Below are positions 43,845-53,208 of a stretch of 64,000 nucleotides of DNA, piece after piece. A program made the position numbers and the translations under genes. How positions within the stretch are numbered: the stretch's first letter is position 1; each line of letters starts with the position of its first letter. The stretch is from assembly GCA_029260215.1 (NCBI GenBank), contig JAJDDQ010000039.1, positions 174,313-238,312 of the forward strand. Direction: 5' to 3'. Below the pieces are notes generated by a model. That model worked only from the letters and a program-made list of their open reading frames with translations. It did not search any database and was not told the DNA's origin. Source of the DNA: Phycisphaerae bacterium (GTDB lineage: Bacteria; Planctomycetota; Phycisphaerae; UBA1845).

Positions 43845-45824
43845 TCAGGCTTTTTCGCCGTGGTTGATGGTCGGATCGGGGGCGTTGTCGAGGGGGTGGT
43901 TCCGCCGATATTCCTCCATGCCTTCCGGCTCGGGGAAGGCCTTCGCGGGATCGTACGGCGGGACGTTGCGGGCGCAAGCCTCTTCGAAATAGTCGATCAA
44001 GCGATCGTAGGACCTCTGCCGGGGATCGAGCGCGAGCGAATTCCACAGGCGAGCGCGGTGCAGGATGTACACGTCGGGACGCTGCATGAATTCCACGATC
44101 GCGTCGGAGTACATGTTGGCGATGGGCGGCAGCTCCCTGCGTCCGGAGTCGCCGGGATCGTCGCCCTTGTCACGCTGGTAGATTTCCCAGCCCATTTTGG
44201 CGCGATTCAGAGAGGCGGCGCTTGATTCCACTTCACCGAGACTCAGGTATTTCAACGAACGGTACAGCCAGGCACCGATAACCGCGTTGGCCCGTTTCCA
44301 ACTGACCAACTCCTCGCGGAACTGGCGGAAGACGAACATTTCGAGCGGCTGACGGTACTGTGCCTGCATTAAGCCTGTGTCCTTGTCGACATAATGCGCG
44401 CGCAGAAATTCGTAGAGTTCAGCCGCCAGTTTTTCGTTGGCAGGCCCGCCCTCGGTGTAGAGCTGGCGGATGCCGTCCTCGAGTATCGAGATATGCCCGG
44501 TGCTGTAATTCGGACCGGCTGTGCCTTTGACGAAACGTGGATCGTCTCCGAACTGCTCCTCGCCGAAACGAAGATAGGCTTGGTGCAGGTGTTTGATGAA
44601 GCGTGAGTCGGGCATCAACTCGAGGTAGGAATTCTTCGGATCGTCCATGTCCGGTTCGAAAATGAGCCGGCCTCTCTGGATCATGAAGCGCAGGCCGAAG
44701 AAGACGTAGCGCACCGTGTTCATGGAGTCGTTTTCGTCGAGACTCAACTGCCCCTTGGTCATCATGTCGCCGCGCGAAGACCAGTACAAAGCGTGCGCGT
44801 AGGGCAGGCGCCAATCGAGCGGACCGTAGTCCTGCATCAACTTGTACATCCAGTCAGGGTCCATGTTGAACTTGTCACGCAAACCTATCCCGCGCAGACA
44901 GGCCAACAGGCGCTCCAATGCTCCCTTGTGACCTTCGTCGGTGAGCAATTCTATGCGCGACTGGTGCAGTGTGCGGGCGGTGTCCTGCTGAACGTCTTTC
45001 AGGATATCGCGAATCTGCAACCCGGTGCGCATGTTGCGTGCGACGAAATCGAGCAGTCCGTAGTCGGGCTTGAGGTCGAGTTCCGCCATCTTCCCAACCA
45101 GCTCCACGACTCTTTCGTCGGTGGCGAGGAGGTCTTTGAGGCGGTGCGGGGCGCGCGCGATGTCGCCGAAGCGCTCGACGAATTCGTCGGACGATTGCGT
45201 CACGGGCGGTGGGCCGAGGATGCGTTCGACCTCGACGGCGAGTTCCTTCTTGTAGGTCCAATGGTGATCGTCGAGGAAGTCGCCGATTTTGTGCCAGTAA
45301 ATCCAGGCCAGTTCCAGGTACAAGCCTATGGACTTTTCGTTGTAGCGCAGACCCTGGTTGCGTAACAACTCCACACCTTTTTTGACCCAATACCACCGCC
45401 CTTCCGGCGAATACTGCGTCACGCTGATGTTGTAGGCCATGTTCCATGCGGCGTATTTCCACACGGACGGGAAGCGCGGCGACAGCTTGCAGATGATGTC
45501 GGAGAGCTTGTTCAGTTCGTAATACTTGTTCTCTTCCTTGAGGCGTTCGAGACGGATGAAGAGAAAGTCAATCGCAATCGCACGCAGTGTTCCGGTCTTG
45601 GTCAGCAGCGCGATATCCGGGGGCAGGCCTTTGGTGCTCTCGGGATCGAGCGTCAACTGGTGTTCCAAACGCAGATTGTCGATCGGCTTGACGAACTGTG
45701 CAGCGGCCAGGAGCGAAACCACCGCGATGAGCAAAGCCATCACCTGCACGGTGCGCTCGGAGCGTTTGGCCTGCTCGCGGCGGACGAGATAGTCGGGCAT
45801 ATCCTGTTGAACAAGCTGCGTCAT
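43845..45824 (-). CDS. 659-aa membrane-anchored protein of unknown function
   Basis: Last gene of the SPFH/ABC operon, 6 nt after the permease stop. One transmembrane helix (residues about 29-46, VMALLIAVVSLLAAAQFV) follows a short basic cytoplasmic tail. The remaining roughly 600 residues should lie outside the membrane and are mostly helical, with TPR-like helical pairs and many aromatic residues (RFPSVWKYAAWNMAYN, LELAWIYWHKIGDF). I recognise no catalytic motif. By position it is probably the extracytoplasmic partner of the ABC permease. The family looks planctomycete-specific from layout, but I cannot confirm that without a search. Confidence 0.75.
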   Translation of the reverse strand: MTQLVQQDMPDYLVRREQAKRSERTVQVMALLIAVVSLLAAAQFVKPIDNLRLEHQLTLDPESTKGLPPDIALLTKTGTLRAIAIDFLFIRLERLKEENKYYELNKLSDIICKLSPRFPSVWKYAAWNMAYNISVTQYSPEGRWYWVKKGVELLRNQGLRYNEKSIGLYLELAWIYWHKIGDFLDDHHWTYKKELAVEVERILGPPPVTQSSDEFVERFGDIARAPHRLKDLLATDERVVELVGKMAELDLKPDYGLLDFVARNMRTGLQIRDILKDVQQDTARTLHQSRIELLTDEGHKGALERLLACLRGIGLRDKFNMDPDWMYKLMQDYGPLDWRLPYAHALYWSSRGDMMTKGQLSLDENDSMNTVRYVFFGLRFMIQRGRLIFEPDMDDPKNSYLELMPDSRFIKHLHQAYLRFGEEQFGDDPRFVKGTAGPNYSTGHISILEDGIRQLYTEGGPANEKLAAELYEFLRAHYVDKDTGLMQAQYRQPLEMFVFRQFREELVSWKRANAVIGAWLYRSLKYLSLGEVESSAASLNRAKMGWEIYQRDKGDDPGDSGRRELPPIANMYSDAIVEFMQRPDVYILHRARLWNSLALDPRQRSYDRLIDYFEEACARNVPPYDPAKAFPEPEGMEEYRRNHPLDNAPDPTINHGEKA

Positions 45825-45830
45825 GAGAAA

Positions 45831-47213
45831 TTAGAAGGACGTTTCCGCCACCTCGCGCCGCTGGAACAGAATGCACGCGAGCAGTCCGACGGCTGTCGTG
45901 CCGATCAGGACCAAATCGCGTATGCCGGTCAAGACCCACATGAGCGTCACGTTTCGCCCGTTCACCAACAGGCTCGCTCCGTCGTACCTTGAGAAATCCG
46001 GAATGATGAAGAACAGGACACTGTACAGAACTTCGGCGAATTTCTTGAACCAGTAGTACGCGCCTTCACTTTCAAAATGGATCAGCGAGCCGGACAGGTA
46101 ACCGGTCATCGAAGCCATCACAATGAAGCAGAAGGTCATCAGGCAGGCGACCGGGAAGGAGAACAAACAGGCCGCCATCATGGCGAAGGCAGCGAGCAGC
46201 ATCAACCGGCAGAAAACCAGAGTCAGTTGCCGGGCGAGGTTGCCGCCGAACGTGCCCACCGGAAAAAACATTTCAATAACATCGTAGGTCGTGAAGCTGA
46301 TGGTGTTGCCGAATTGCGGCTCGCCCTCGAACGGGTTCTGGTTGATGAGTGTGGCTTTGAGCGTGCGGTCCGCGGCGATGGCATCTGCGGGAACGAAAAT
46401 GGACTGACGCCGGGCGATCACGTCGCGACGGTGGAACACGTATTGAGATGTGCCCTTGTCAAGGTCGCCGAATACCCACACACAGCGGAGGATTTCATCG
46501 GGGGGGTAAGCCCAGACTTCAGCCTCGTAACGTACCTGCACGGTGCGGTCGGCGGTGCGGTCGCAGCGGATATTGCTGAAAAGGTAGTCGCGACTTTCCA
46601 GCGGATAGATCGTGCGATCGATCTGGGCAAAATCGTCCAGAAGACGATTGCGCTCCCTCTTGGGATCGAAGTCGATCACACCGGAATAGCCGCCGGATTC
46701 GAGGCGGTCGTTGAAGTAGTCTTCCGCGTCCTGTCTGAAATCGGGGATGTCCACCTTGATGCCGTGTCGGGCGGTGAGGATTTCGTCGCGCAGGCGCAGC
46801 TTGTCGTACTCATCGGTCGCCTGGTACTTGGCCATCCCGTGGGCGACGAAGAAGATTGCCAGCCCCGAAAAAACCAGCAGCACCCCGTTAATCGTCACAA
46901 TGCCAAGCCACTTGCCGACCACGAACTGCCATCGGGGGACGGGTTTGGCCATCATCAGCAGAATCTGCCCGCCGGCGATTTCCTCGGAAAGCGATCTCGT
47001 CAGGAAAATGGTGAGCAGACAGAGGAAGAAATTCAAACCAGCCAGCGAAAACGACAGGAACGTCTGGACTGCCGAGCTGACCGAGTCCTCGTTTCTGAGC
47101 ACGAAGGGCAACCCGCCGAGAATGAGCAGGATGAACGCGATGAAGACCAGGGCGACCTTCATGCGGACGCCTTCGGCGATGGTTTGTCGCGCGACCGCCC
47201 AAATCCTAGTCAT
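45831..47213 (-). CDS. ABC-2-type permease with large periplasmic domain
   Basis: 460 aa, overlapping the ATPase gene by 8 bp. The N-terminal cytoplasmic helix leads into TM1 (residues 19-38). TM2-TM3 lie around residues 54-125 and include LTRSLSEEIAGGQILLMMAKPVPRW, a hallmark of ABC-2 permeases that couples to the ATPase. A soluble insertion of about 180 aa (residues 125-310) has beta-rich character. Then four helices follow at the C-terminus. The second permease, at 53209, lacks the insertion. It exports or remodels an unknown envelope substrate together with the neighbouring ATPase. Confidence 0.85.
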   Translation of the reverse strand: MTRIWAVARQTIAEGVRMKVALVFIAFILLILGGLPFVLRNEDSVSSAVQTFLSFSLAGLNFFLCLLTIFLTRSLSEEIAGGQILLMMAKPVPRWQFVVGKWLGIVTINGVLLVFSGLAIFFVAHGMAKYQATDEYDKLRLRDEILTARHGIKVDIPDFRQDAEDYFNDRLESGGYSGVIDFDPKRERNRLLDDFAQIDRTIYPLESRDYLFSNIRCDRTADRTVQVRYEAEVWAYPPDEILRCVWVFGDLDKGTSQYVFHRRDVIARRQSIFVPADAIAADRTLKATLINQNPFEGEPQFGNTISFTTYDVIEMFFPVGTFGGNLARQLTLVFCRLMLLAAFAMMAACLFSFPVACLMTFCFIVMASMTGYLSGSLIHFESEGAYYWFKKFAEVLYSVLFFIIPDFSRYDGASLLVNGRNVTLMWVLTGIRDLVLIGTTAVGLLACILFQRREVAETSF

Positions 47214-48480
47214 CGTCGCGTTTCTCGGTTCTGCCGATGAGATTGTCGATCACCGAACGATCGCCGGCGGACGGCTCATCGGGCAATACTTTTTTCGGCT
47301 CCGGTGTAGCCGGTTCCGGTGCGGCCGGTTCCGGTGCGGCTGATTTCTGAGAAGCCGGTGTCGGCGTGGCCGATTCCGGCGAAACCGACTTTGCCACGGG
47401 CCCTGTCGGCTCCTTGCAAACGAGCTGCTCGATAAGCTGCGCGGCGCGCTGCTCCTCGCGTTTGGGCTGACGCAACGCGACGGGTTCGATCGTCTTGCTG
47501 TGTGTCGGCTTGACATCGGCGGCTGCCACCAGCGATTCCACGACGTTGGCCGGCTTGCGCGTTCCGAGAAAGTCCGGCAGTGCGCCCGATCCCTTCGCAC
47601 CGCTGCTTCGGACATTGGCAGCCTCCGCCTGCTCGACGGTGTGCATGAAGAAGGCTTCGAGGCGGTCGGACGGTGCGCCGACTTTCAGAATGGCTTTGTG
47701 TTCGCCATCCTCGATGAGGTGGCGAATTTTCTTGATCGTGTCTTCGGTCAGTTTCTCGGAAATAATCTGCGTGCGATCCTCGCGACTGAGCAATTCGTTC
47801 ACAGGTCCGTCGGCGCGAACGCGACCGCCGTACAGAATCGTGATTCGGTCGCAGACGTCCTCTACATCGGCCAACAAGTGACTCGAAAGCAGAATCGTCT
47901 TGCCCTTGTCTGCGAGCTGGCGAATGACGTCTTTGATCTGGCGTATGCCGATAGGGTCCAAGCCAGCCGTCGGTTCGTCGAGGATCAGAAACTCGGGGTC
48001 GTTGATGAGGGCCTGGGCGAGACCGATGCGCCGGGCCATGCCTTTGGAGTATTCGCCGATGCGTCTTCCTGCTTCGGAGCGCAGGCCTACCATGTCGAGC
48101 AGCTTTTCGATGCGTTCGCGGCGGACGCGCGTGTGCTGTTTGAAAATGCGCCCGTAAAGGTCGAGCGTCTCGCGGGCGTCCAGAAAGCGATAGAGGAAAG
48201 ACTCTTCCGGAAGAAACCCGATGTGCTCTTTGACGGCTACATCCGTCGGCGGGCGCCCGAAAACGGAGATACGCCCGCGCGTCGGGTAAAGCAGCCCGAG
48301 CAGCATTTTGATGGTCGTGCTCTTGCCGGAACCGTTGGGGCCCAGCAGGCCGAAGACCTCCCCGCGACGAACCTCAAGATTGAGATCGTTTACAGCAGCC
48401 ACACGATCGCGGCGCCAGAAGTCTTTGAAAACTTTGGTTAGACCGGCTGTCTGCACGATCGGTGCGTTGCGTTCGCTCAT
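47206..48480 (-). CDS. ABC transporter ATP-binding protein with Pro/Ala-rich tail
   Basis: 424 aa. Residues 1-225 are a complete ABC ATPase: Walker A GPNGSGKST, Q-loop FLPEESFLY, signature GEYSKGMARRIGLAQAL (a non-canonical signature seen in ABC-2 exporters), Walker B FLILDEPTAGLD, and H-loop SSHLL. Residues 300-424 are an unusual low-complexity extension with repeats of PEPA and PEPT flanked by charged patches, absent from ordinary ABC-2 ATPases. The tail may contact the SPFH proteins or the membrane. 34 bp separate it from the SPFH gene upstream. Confidence 0.9.
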   Translation of the reverse strand: MSERNAPIVQTAGLTKVFKDFWRRDRVAAVNDLNLEVRRGEVFGLLGPNGSGKSTTIKMLLGLLYPTRGRISVFGRPPTDVAVKEHIGFLPEESFLYRFLDARETLDLYGRIFKQHTRVRRERIEKLLDMVGLRSEAGRRIGEYSKGMARRIGLAQALINDPEFLILDEPTAGLDPIGIRQIKDVIRQLADKGKTILLSSHLLADVEDVCDRITILYGGRVRADGPVNELLSREDRTQIISEKLTEDTIKKIRHLIEDGEHKAILKVGAPSDRLEAFFMHTVEQAEAANVRSSGAKGSGALPDFLGTRKPANVVESLVAAADVKPTHSKTIEPVALRQPKREEQRAAQLIEQLVCKEPTGPVAKSVSPESATPTPASQKSAAPEPAAPEPATPEPKKVLPDEPSAGDRSVIDNLIGRTEKRDDD

Positions 48481-48514
48481 GGTTGGCCTGTGTGTACCAT
48501 GTCAACAATGTCGA

Positions 48515-49810
48515 TCACCAGGGGACGGTCAGTTGCCCGCCCGGATTCCGCGATTCAAACTGAACGGGCTCGTTAAGCACTTCCCGAAGATACTGATCCT
48601 CATCCTTCTTCTTCTTCTGACGTGGATCAGCCCCTATGTGAATACGAAAAATCGAGTCCGCGGGCTTGTAGAGCTTGACGATGTTTGGATTCCGCAGAAT
48701 CTCCGCCTTGGCTTCCTGCCAGATACGCGCCTTGAACAGCTTGGGATTGGCGAGGAACTCATCGAGCAAACCATCGAATTCCTCCGCGTCCGCAAGAATG
48801 TTCTGCACGCCCGCACCGACCGAAGATTTCGCATTGCGGACCAATTGGGCAACCCGTCCCGTCGCTTCGAATTCGAGCACCTCGTCGATGCGCGTGTCCA
48901 GTCGGGCCATTGTGGCAGTGTCGTCAGCAAGTGCAGCCTGATCACGCTGCTCAATCAATGCGACAAGCTTGGGGTAGGCTGCGCCGGCCACCGCGTTCAG
49001 CGTATCACGAGCGTGCTGCTCAGCGTTGCGAATAATCGTGCGTTTGTTGTTTTCGGCGACGATGACGTTGTCAAAAGCCATGCGCGTTTGCAAGGGCGGC
49101 GTCGATTCGGGAATATCCACCGACTCGACCAAAATCCCCGTGTTCAAAGCCGACAACACATCGTTCATGCCGATTTTGACCTCGGCGCGAAGCTCAGCCA
49201 CACGTTTGCGCGTCGCATCCTCCGTCGAGAACCCGCCGACGACACGGATCGCGCACATTTCCAGCAATCGCGTGATGACGTTTTCCGCCCGCTCGCGATT
49301 GGTATCCGAAACGAGCGACACAAACTGCCGCAAATCGTCGACGCGATAAGTCACCCGCCACTGCATATGCACCAGACCCTTGTCGCCGGTAAGCAGTGCC
49401 CCGTCGCGCATGGGGTCAAGTCCCTCGCCGCCGCGGCGGACATTGCCGAGCGGGATGCCTTTCTCGTTTTCGCGCAAGTGCAGCCAATGACTGCGGATTT
49501 GCACGGTGCTGCTCTGTTTGACGGGAATCTTCACGACTTCGTCGATGGGTGTCGGAAACGCCCAGTTGAAACCAGCCTCGCGCACCGCACCAACCGGTTT
49601 GCCCAGTCGCAGCACGATGGCCTGTTCGTTTTGCTCGACTACGAACGTGCCGGAGGCGATAAACAGAATGACCAGCACAACCATGGCTGACTTGAGAATG
49701 CGAAAGCTCGTGCTCAGTGCATCGGCCAGCGATCGGTTGGCGACGCTGCCGCCGATGTCAGCCGACGGGGGCGGGGGCGACGAAGGCAGGTTTTGCGGTT
49801 CGTTACTCAT
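48515..49810 (-). CDS. hflK: HflK-like SPFH membrane protein
   Basis: 431 aa. A Pro-rich cytoplasmic start (PSSPPPPSA), one transmembrane helix (about residues 40-57), then an SPFH/band-7 domain (VVEQNEQAIVLRLGKPVG, FNWAFPTPIDEV, LTGDKGLVHMQWRVTYRV) and a long coiled-coil with Ala/Glu/Arg-rich heptads (about residues 240-340). In E. coli HflK with HflC forms a cage around the FtsH protease. 6 bp separate it from the HflC-like gene. The tail is longer than usual for HflK and ends PGGQLTVPW. Confidence 0.85.
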   Translation of the reverse strand: MSNEPQNLPSSPPPPSADIGGSVANRSLADALSTSFRILKSAMVVLVILFIASGTFVVEQNEQAIVLRLGKPVGAVREAGFNWAFPTPIDEVVKIPVKQSSTVQIRSHWLHLRENEKGIPLGNVRRGGEGLDPMRDGALLTGDKGLVHMQWRVTYRVDDLRQFVSLVSDTNRERAENVITRLLEMCAIRVVGGFSTEDATRKRVAELRAEVKIGMNDVLSALNTGILVESVDIPESTPPLQTRMAFDNVIVAENNKRTIIRNAEQHARDTLNAVAGAAYPKLVALIEQRDQAALADDTATMARLDTRIDEVLEFEATGRVAQLVRNAKSSVGAGVQNILADAEEFDGLLDEFLANPKLFKARIWQEAKAEILRNPNIVKLYKPADSIFRIHIGADPRQKKKKDEDQYLREVLNEPVQFESRNPGGQLTVPW

Positions 49811-49816
49811 GACTCG

Positions 49817-50758
49817 TTACTCGCCTCGCTTGACCGCGGTCAATGCGTCGCCCGCACCGCGCGTATCGTCGGCCACAGGAACCGGCTCAGCCGCGAACGG
49901 CTGAACCAGCGGATGGGTCCGATCAAGGATGAATGTTGTGTCCTCGCGGAATGAATCACGCATGGCGTTGATGTTGTCCAGGAAAATGCGCAGCTCCTGA
50001 TTCTCGGCGAATCGAGCGTAAATCTCGCTGACTTTGCGCTGCCCGTCGTTGCGGATTTCGTCGGCCTTCCTGTTCGCCACGGACATGATGCGTTCTTGAA
50101 TCGCCATCGCTTCGGCGACAATCTGGGCAGCCTCAGCGTCGCCCTCCGCACTGTAGTTGTCAGCTTTGTTTTCCTCGTTTTTCTTCATGCTGTCGAAGAT
50201 GGCTTTGGTGACGTTTTCGGGCAACGTCAACTTCGTCAGACCGAAGTAGCGCACATCGACACCATACTCGTCCCGCCACACACCGCGTACGGGTTCGAGC
50301 ATCTTCTCCTCAATTTCGCGAAGCTTGCGGTCTTCCGGGTGCGTGGAGACGAGGTTGTTAAACTCATATTGGCCTATGACCGCCTTCTTCTGAGAGCGCA
50401 CCGCACTGCGAAGCTGCTTCTCACCCTCTTCTTCACTTCCAAAACGAAGGTGGAAAAGGTAGGGATCCTCAATGGTCCAGAACGTCGAGGTCGAAACGAT
50501 GACGTTCTTGCTGTCGGCTGTGATCGTCTCTTCGGTACGGTCTTCGAGCACGCGGATGCGCTTGTCGAACTTGACCACACTCTGAATAGGCCAAGGCCAT
50601 TTGAATTGCAGACCGGGTTCGGTAATGGCTTCGCCGGCTTTTTGGCCGAAGGTTTTCTTGATTGCGACTTCAGTGAAGCGTACGGGGAACGTACACATAT
50701 AGAAGCCGAGAATCATCACGACGAAGATGGCGGCAAAAATCGATGGAAGACTACGCAT
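49817..50758 (-). CDS. hflC: HflC-like SPFH membrane protein
   Basis: 313 aa. An N-terminal signal anchor (residues 5-22), then the SPFH domain (ITEPGLQFKWPWPIQSVVKFDKR, typical of HflC) and coiled-coil (YSAEGDAEAAQIVAEAMAIQ). Residue pattern and length fit HflC. It is the middle one of three SPFH genes, between a large multi-pass SPFH protein and HflK. It probably assembles with both in a membrane ring. Confidence 0.88.
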   Translation of the reverse strand: MRSLPSIFAAIFVVMILGFYMCTFPVRFTEVAIKKTFGQKAGEAITEPGLQFKWPWPIQSVVKFDKRIRVLEDRTEETITADSKNVIVSTSTFWTIEDPYLFHLRFGSEEEGEKQLRSAVRSQKKAVIGQYEFNNLVSTHPEDRKLREIEEKMLEPVRGVWRDEYGVDVRYFGLTKLTLPENVTKAIFDSMKKNEENKADNYSAEGDAEAAQIVAEAMAIQERIMSVANRKADEIRNDGQRKVSEIYARFAENQELRIFLDNINAMRDSFREDTTFILDRTHPLVQPFAAEPVPVADDTRGAGDALTAVKRGE

Positions 50759-50800
50759 GAAAAACGCTCCGTGGCAACCGGAATAACCGGCTTATCGCAC

Positions 50801-52996
50801 CTACTGAGGCCCACCGGCACTGTCGTCGGCGGCCAAATCCAACACTGTCCGCTGCTTGGTTTCATACTCAATGATGAGTGTGTCCGGATCGCTGGTATAA
50901 ACAAACTTCCTCAGCCCCGGCAGCGCTTCCCGCCAGACCGCCAAACGACGCCTCGCCTTGAACAACTCGGGGGCGGACTGATAAGCGATGAGATCGTTCG
51001 CCGTCGTGCGAAACTTGGACTGCGCAATACCGACTGAGGCTGCACGCTTGGCTTTGGCATCGAAAATCGCAGCCGCCGCCCCACCGCTGATCGGCTCGAT
51101 TCCTTTTCCGGGATTTCCCAGAAGCAGGTCCGTCACCCGTTGCCGGGCAGATTCCTTCGCCGCGAGCGACGCGGCGGAGTGATCGGCGGCGGCGATTGCG
51201 TTGAGATGTTCGTGCTCGCGAGCCGCTGCATCCAGCGCCTCCGCCCGTGCGACGTTGCCAGCCGTCAGCGTCAACACGCGATCGTACATGCCCTTCGCCT
51301 TTTCGACGGTCGCTTCCATACGCACCTCAGCCGAAATCACATTCTGGAACGTGGCAGCCACCTGCTGCGTCGCCGGCGGATGCGCGTGAAGCCCGACTAA
51401 AGTGACCGCCACACCGAGCTTGGCTTCGTCGCACCGTTCCTGGAGCGCCTGCTTCCATTGTTCGTGAAAATGACGCCGCCCAGGCCCCATCAGGAACTCG
51501 GCATCGTGGCTGGCTGCGTAATCGCTCAATTCCTGATGCGCGATCGACTCAAGAACAGACACAGGGTCCACATAGTTGTAAACGTAATCGTGCAGGCTTT
51601 CGATGTAGTACTCGATCGTCACCGACACCATGAGCAGGTTCACGCCGGCCCGACTGTCCGTCGATCTGTTTCCCCCCACCGCCGTGTCGCGAACCTTGTC
51701 GGACGTGCGACCGTCTTCCAGGTTGGCCACGATCATAAGCGACGTGTTGGCTACGCGCTCATGATCGTCCGTCCACAATTCAGCGTGTTCCAGCCCGTGC
51801 GCCTCGTGATCGATGTTTTCACGCTTAGCCACGTTTTCACGGATTTCCCAGCCCTCGCGATGCTCGCTGCCGACGGTGAGGCTGCGCATGCGGTTGATAC
51901 GCTCGCGCACCACCCGATCCACAGGCCAAGGCCACTTCAAATGGAAACCCGGCTCCAGCGGTGCAGCGATGTCAGCCTCTTCGACAGCACCGAATCGCTC
52001 GACAAAGGCCAATTCGTCAACGTCCACAACGACGACGCTCGACAGGAGGATCAAGGAGAAAACGGTCATCGCGGCCAGTGGAAAAAGGGATCGCTGAACG
52101 ACCTTGTAAATCCACGTCCCGCTGACCTCGAACCCGAACTGATAGTTAATCGTCTCGGCAATCGAACGCACAATGCCGCCCGGCTCGCTGAACAGTGCCA
52201 GCAAGCGACTGTCGAAAGCGGGGCGAATGTCGTCCTCGGCGTGTCGAGGCCTGTAGAATTCGAGGATGAAATTGACGACGAATTCGAGACCCAGAAACAG
52301 CAGGGTGAAACGAACGATGTAGGCAGCCAGCGGCTCCGCCCAGCGCCCAGCCGCACTTCCGCCCGCAAACGCGAATGCGACAACGAGCAGCGTCGAAACG
52401 AGGGCGTTGCCCATCAGGTAACTGCCCGCAGCGCGAATGAGCCTGAGTTTCGGCTCACGCGACATGCCCACCACATAACGCGAGAAAACAAAGCACACGA
52501 ACGCGACCGCACCCATGACGATCATGCCGATGACCGGACTCGGCGAGCGATGCCACTCCTCTACATCCAGCGTGCGACCGAAAGGCCAAGTCCACGTGAT
52601 AAACGACCCGCCGACGTGATAAGCAGCCAGCAGGACGGAAAACGCGGGCAGAAGGAACTTATAGGTCCAGTTCAGGCGGCGGCGTTCGAGCAGCAGCGAC
52701 TCATCCGCCACGTCGAAGACGTTGGTCGATATGCCGGCAGCCTGAGCACGCTTGATTTGCTCGGTTTCGAGATCCTCAAGCCGGCTGCGACGACGCTGGG
52801 TGAAAACCAGCAGAAGGATGATCCAGATAGGAACGCCGCCCAACAGACTGCGGGCGACTGCCACCATCGCGTCGGAACGCGTTTCAGCGAGAAGCCCGAC
52901 GGTCAGCACAGCGCCGAAGAGGATCAGTTGCAGGAAAAGTCCACACAGGATGACCCACTGCGCGCGGCGGTCACCTGGCGGGGCTGCTTCACTCAT
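50801..52996 (-). CDS. Multi-pass membrane protein fused to SPFH domain (third SPFH gene)
   Basis: 731 aa. The first about 300 residues have five or six transmembrane segments (for example ILCGLFLQLILFGAVLTVGLL and IWIILLLVF), interrupted by a cytoplasmic loop with QRRRSRLEDLETEQ. A final helix (SLFPLAAMTVFSLILLSSVVVV) leads into an SPFH domain (DVDELAFVERFG, PLEPGFHLKWPWPVDRVV). A coiled-coil follows, then a C-terminal region. Classical HflK has only one transmembrane helix, so this is a lineage-specific fusion. First gene of the operon. I give no symbol. Confidence 0.82.
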   Translation of the reverse strand: MSEAAPPGDRRAQWVILCGLFLQLILFGAVLTVGLLAETRSDAMVAVARSLLGGVPIWIILLLVFTQRRRSRLEDLETEQIKRAQAAGISTNVFDVADESLLLERRRLNWTYKFLLPAFSVLLAAYHVGGSFITWTWPFGRTLDVEEWHRSPSPVIGMIVMGAVAFVCFVFSRYVVGMSREPKLRLIRAAGSYLMGNALVSTLLVVAFAFAGGSAAGRWAEPLAAYIVRFTLLFLGLEFVVNFILEFYRPRHAEDDIRPAFDSRLLALFSEPGGIVRSIAETINYQFGFEVSGTWIYKVVQRSLFPLAAMTVFSLILLSSVVVVDVDELAFVERFGAVEEADIAAPLEPGFHLKWPWPVDRVVRERINRMRSLTVGSEHREGWEIRENVAKRENIDHEAHGLEHAELWTDDHERVANTSLMIVANLEDGRTSDKVRDTAVGGNRSTDSRAGVNLLMVSVTIEYYIESLHDYVYNYVDPVSVLESIAHQELSDYAASHDAEFLMGPGRRHFHEQWKQALQERCDEAKLGVAVTLVGLHAHPPATQQVAATFQNVISAEVRMEATVEKAKGMYDRVLTLTAGNVARAEALDAAAREHEHLNAIAAADHSAASLAAKESARQRVTDLLLGNPGKGIEPISGGAAAAIFDAKAKRAASVGIAQSKFRTTANDLIAYQSAPELFKARRRLAVWREALPGLRKFVYTSDPDTLIIEYETKQRTVLDLAADDSAGGPQ

Positions 52997-53208
52997 ACAT
53001 CACCATCCGTAAATACCAGTTTTGCCGCCTCCCAGCGGGCATCTGACAATTCCGTCGAACCCGCAAGCGGTCGCAAGCGTCTTACCATGAGAACTTCGCT
53101 TGCCCGAAGCGGCGCGGAACTTACAATGAATCGATACGTTTGCCAAGCTGCGGCGGTTCGGATCGCCGCACCGAAAACTTTGAAACTTTCTCCGGATCTT
53201 GCTTTTAC
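52997..53208. promoter_or_regulatory. Divergent promoter region between SPFH operon and second permease
   Basis: 212 bp between opposite starts. The geometry suggests shared control. No conserved -35/-10 or operator was identified with confidence. Confidence 0.35.
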
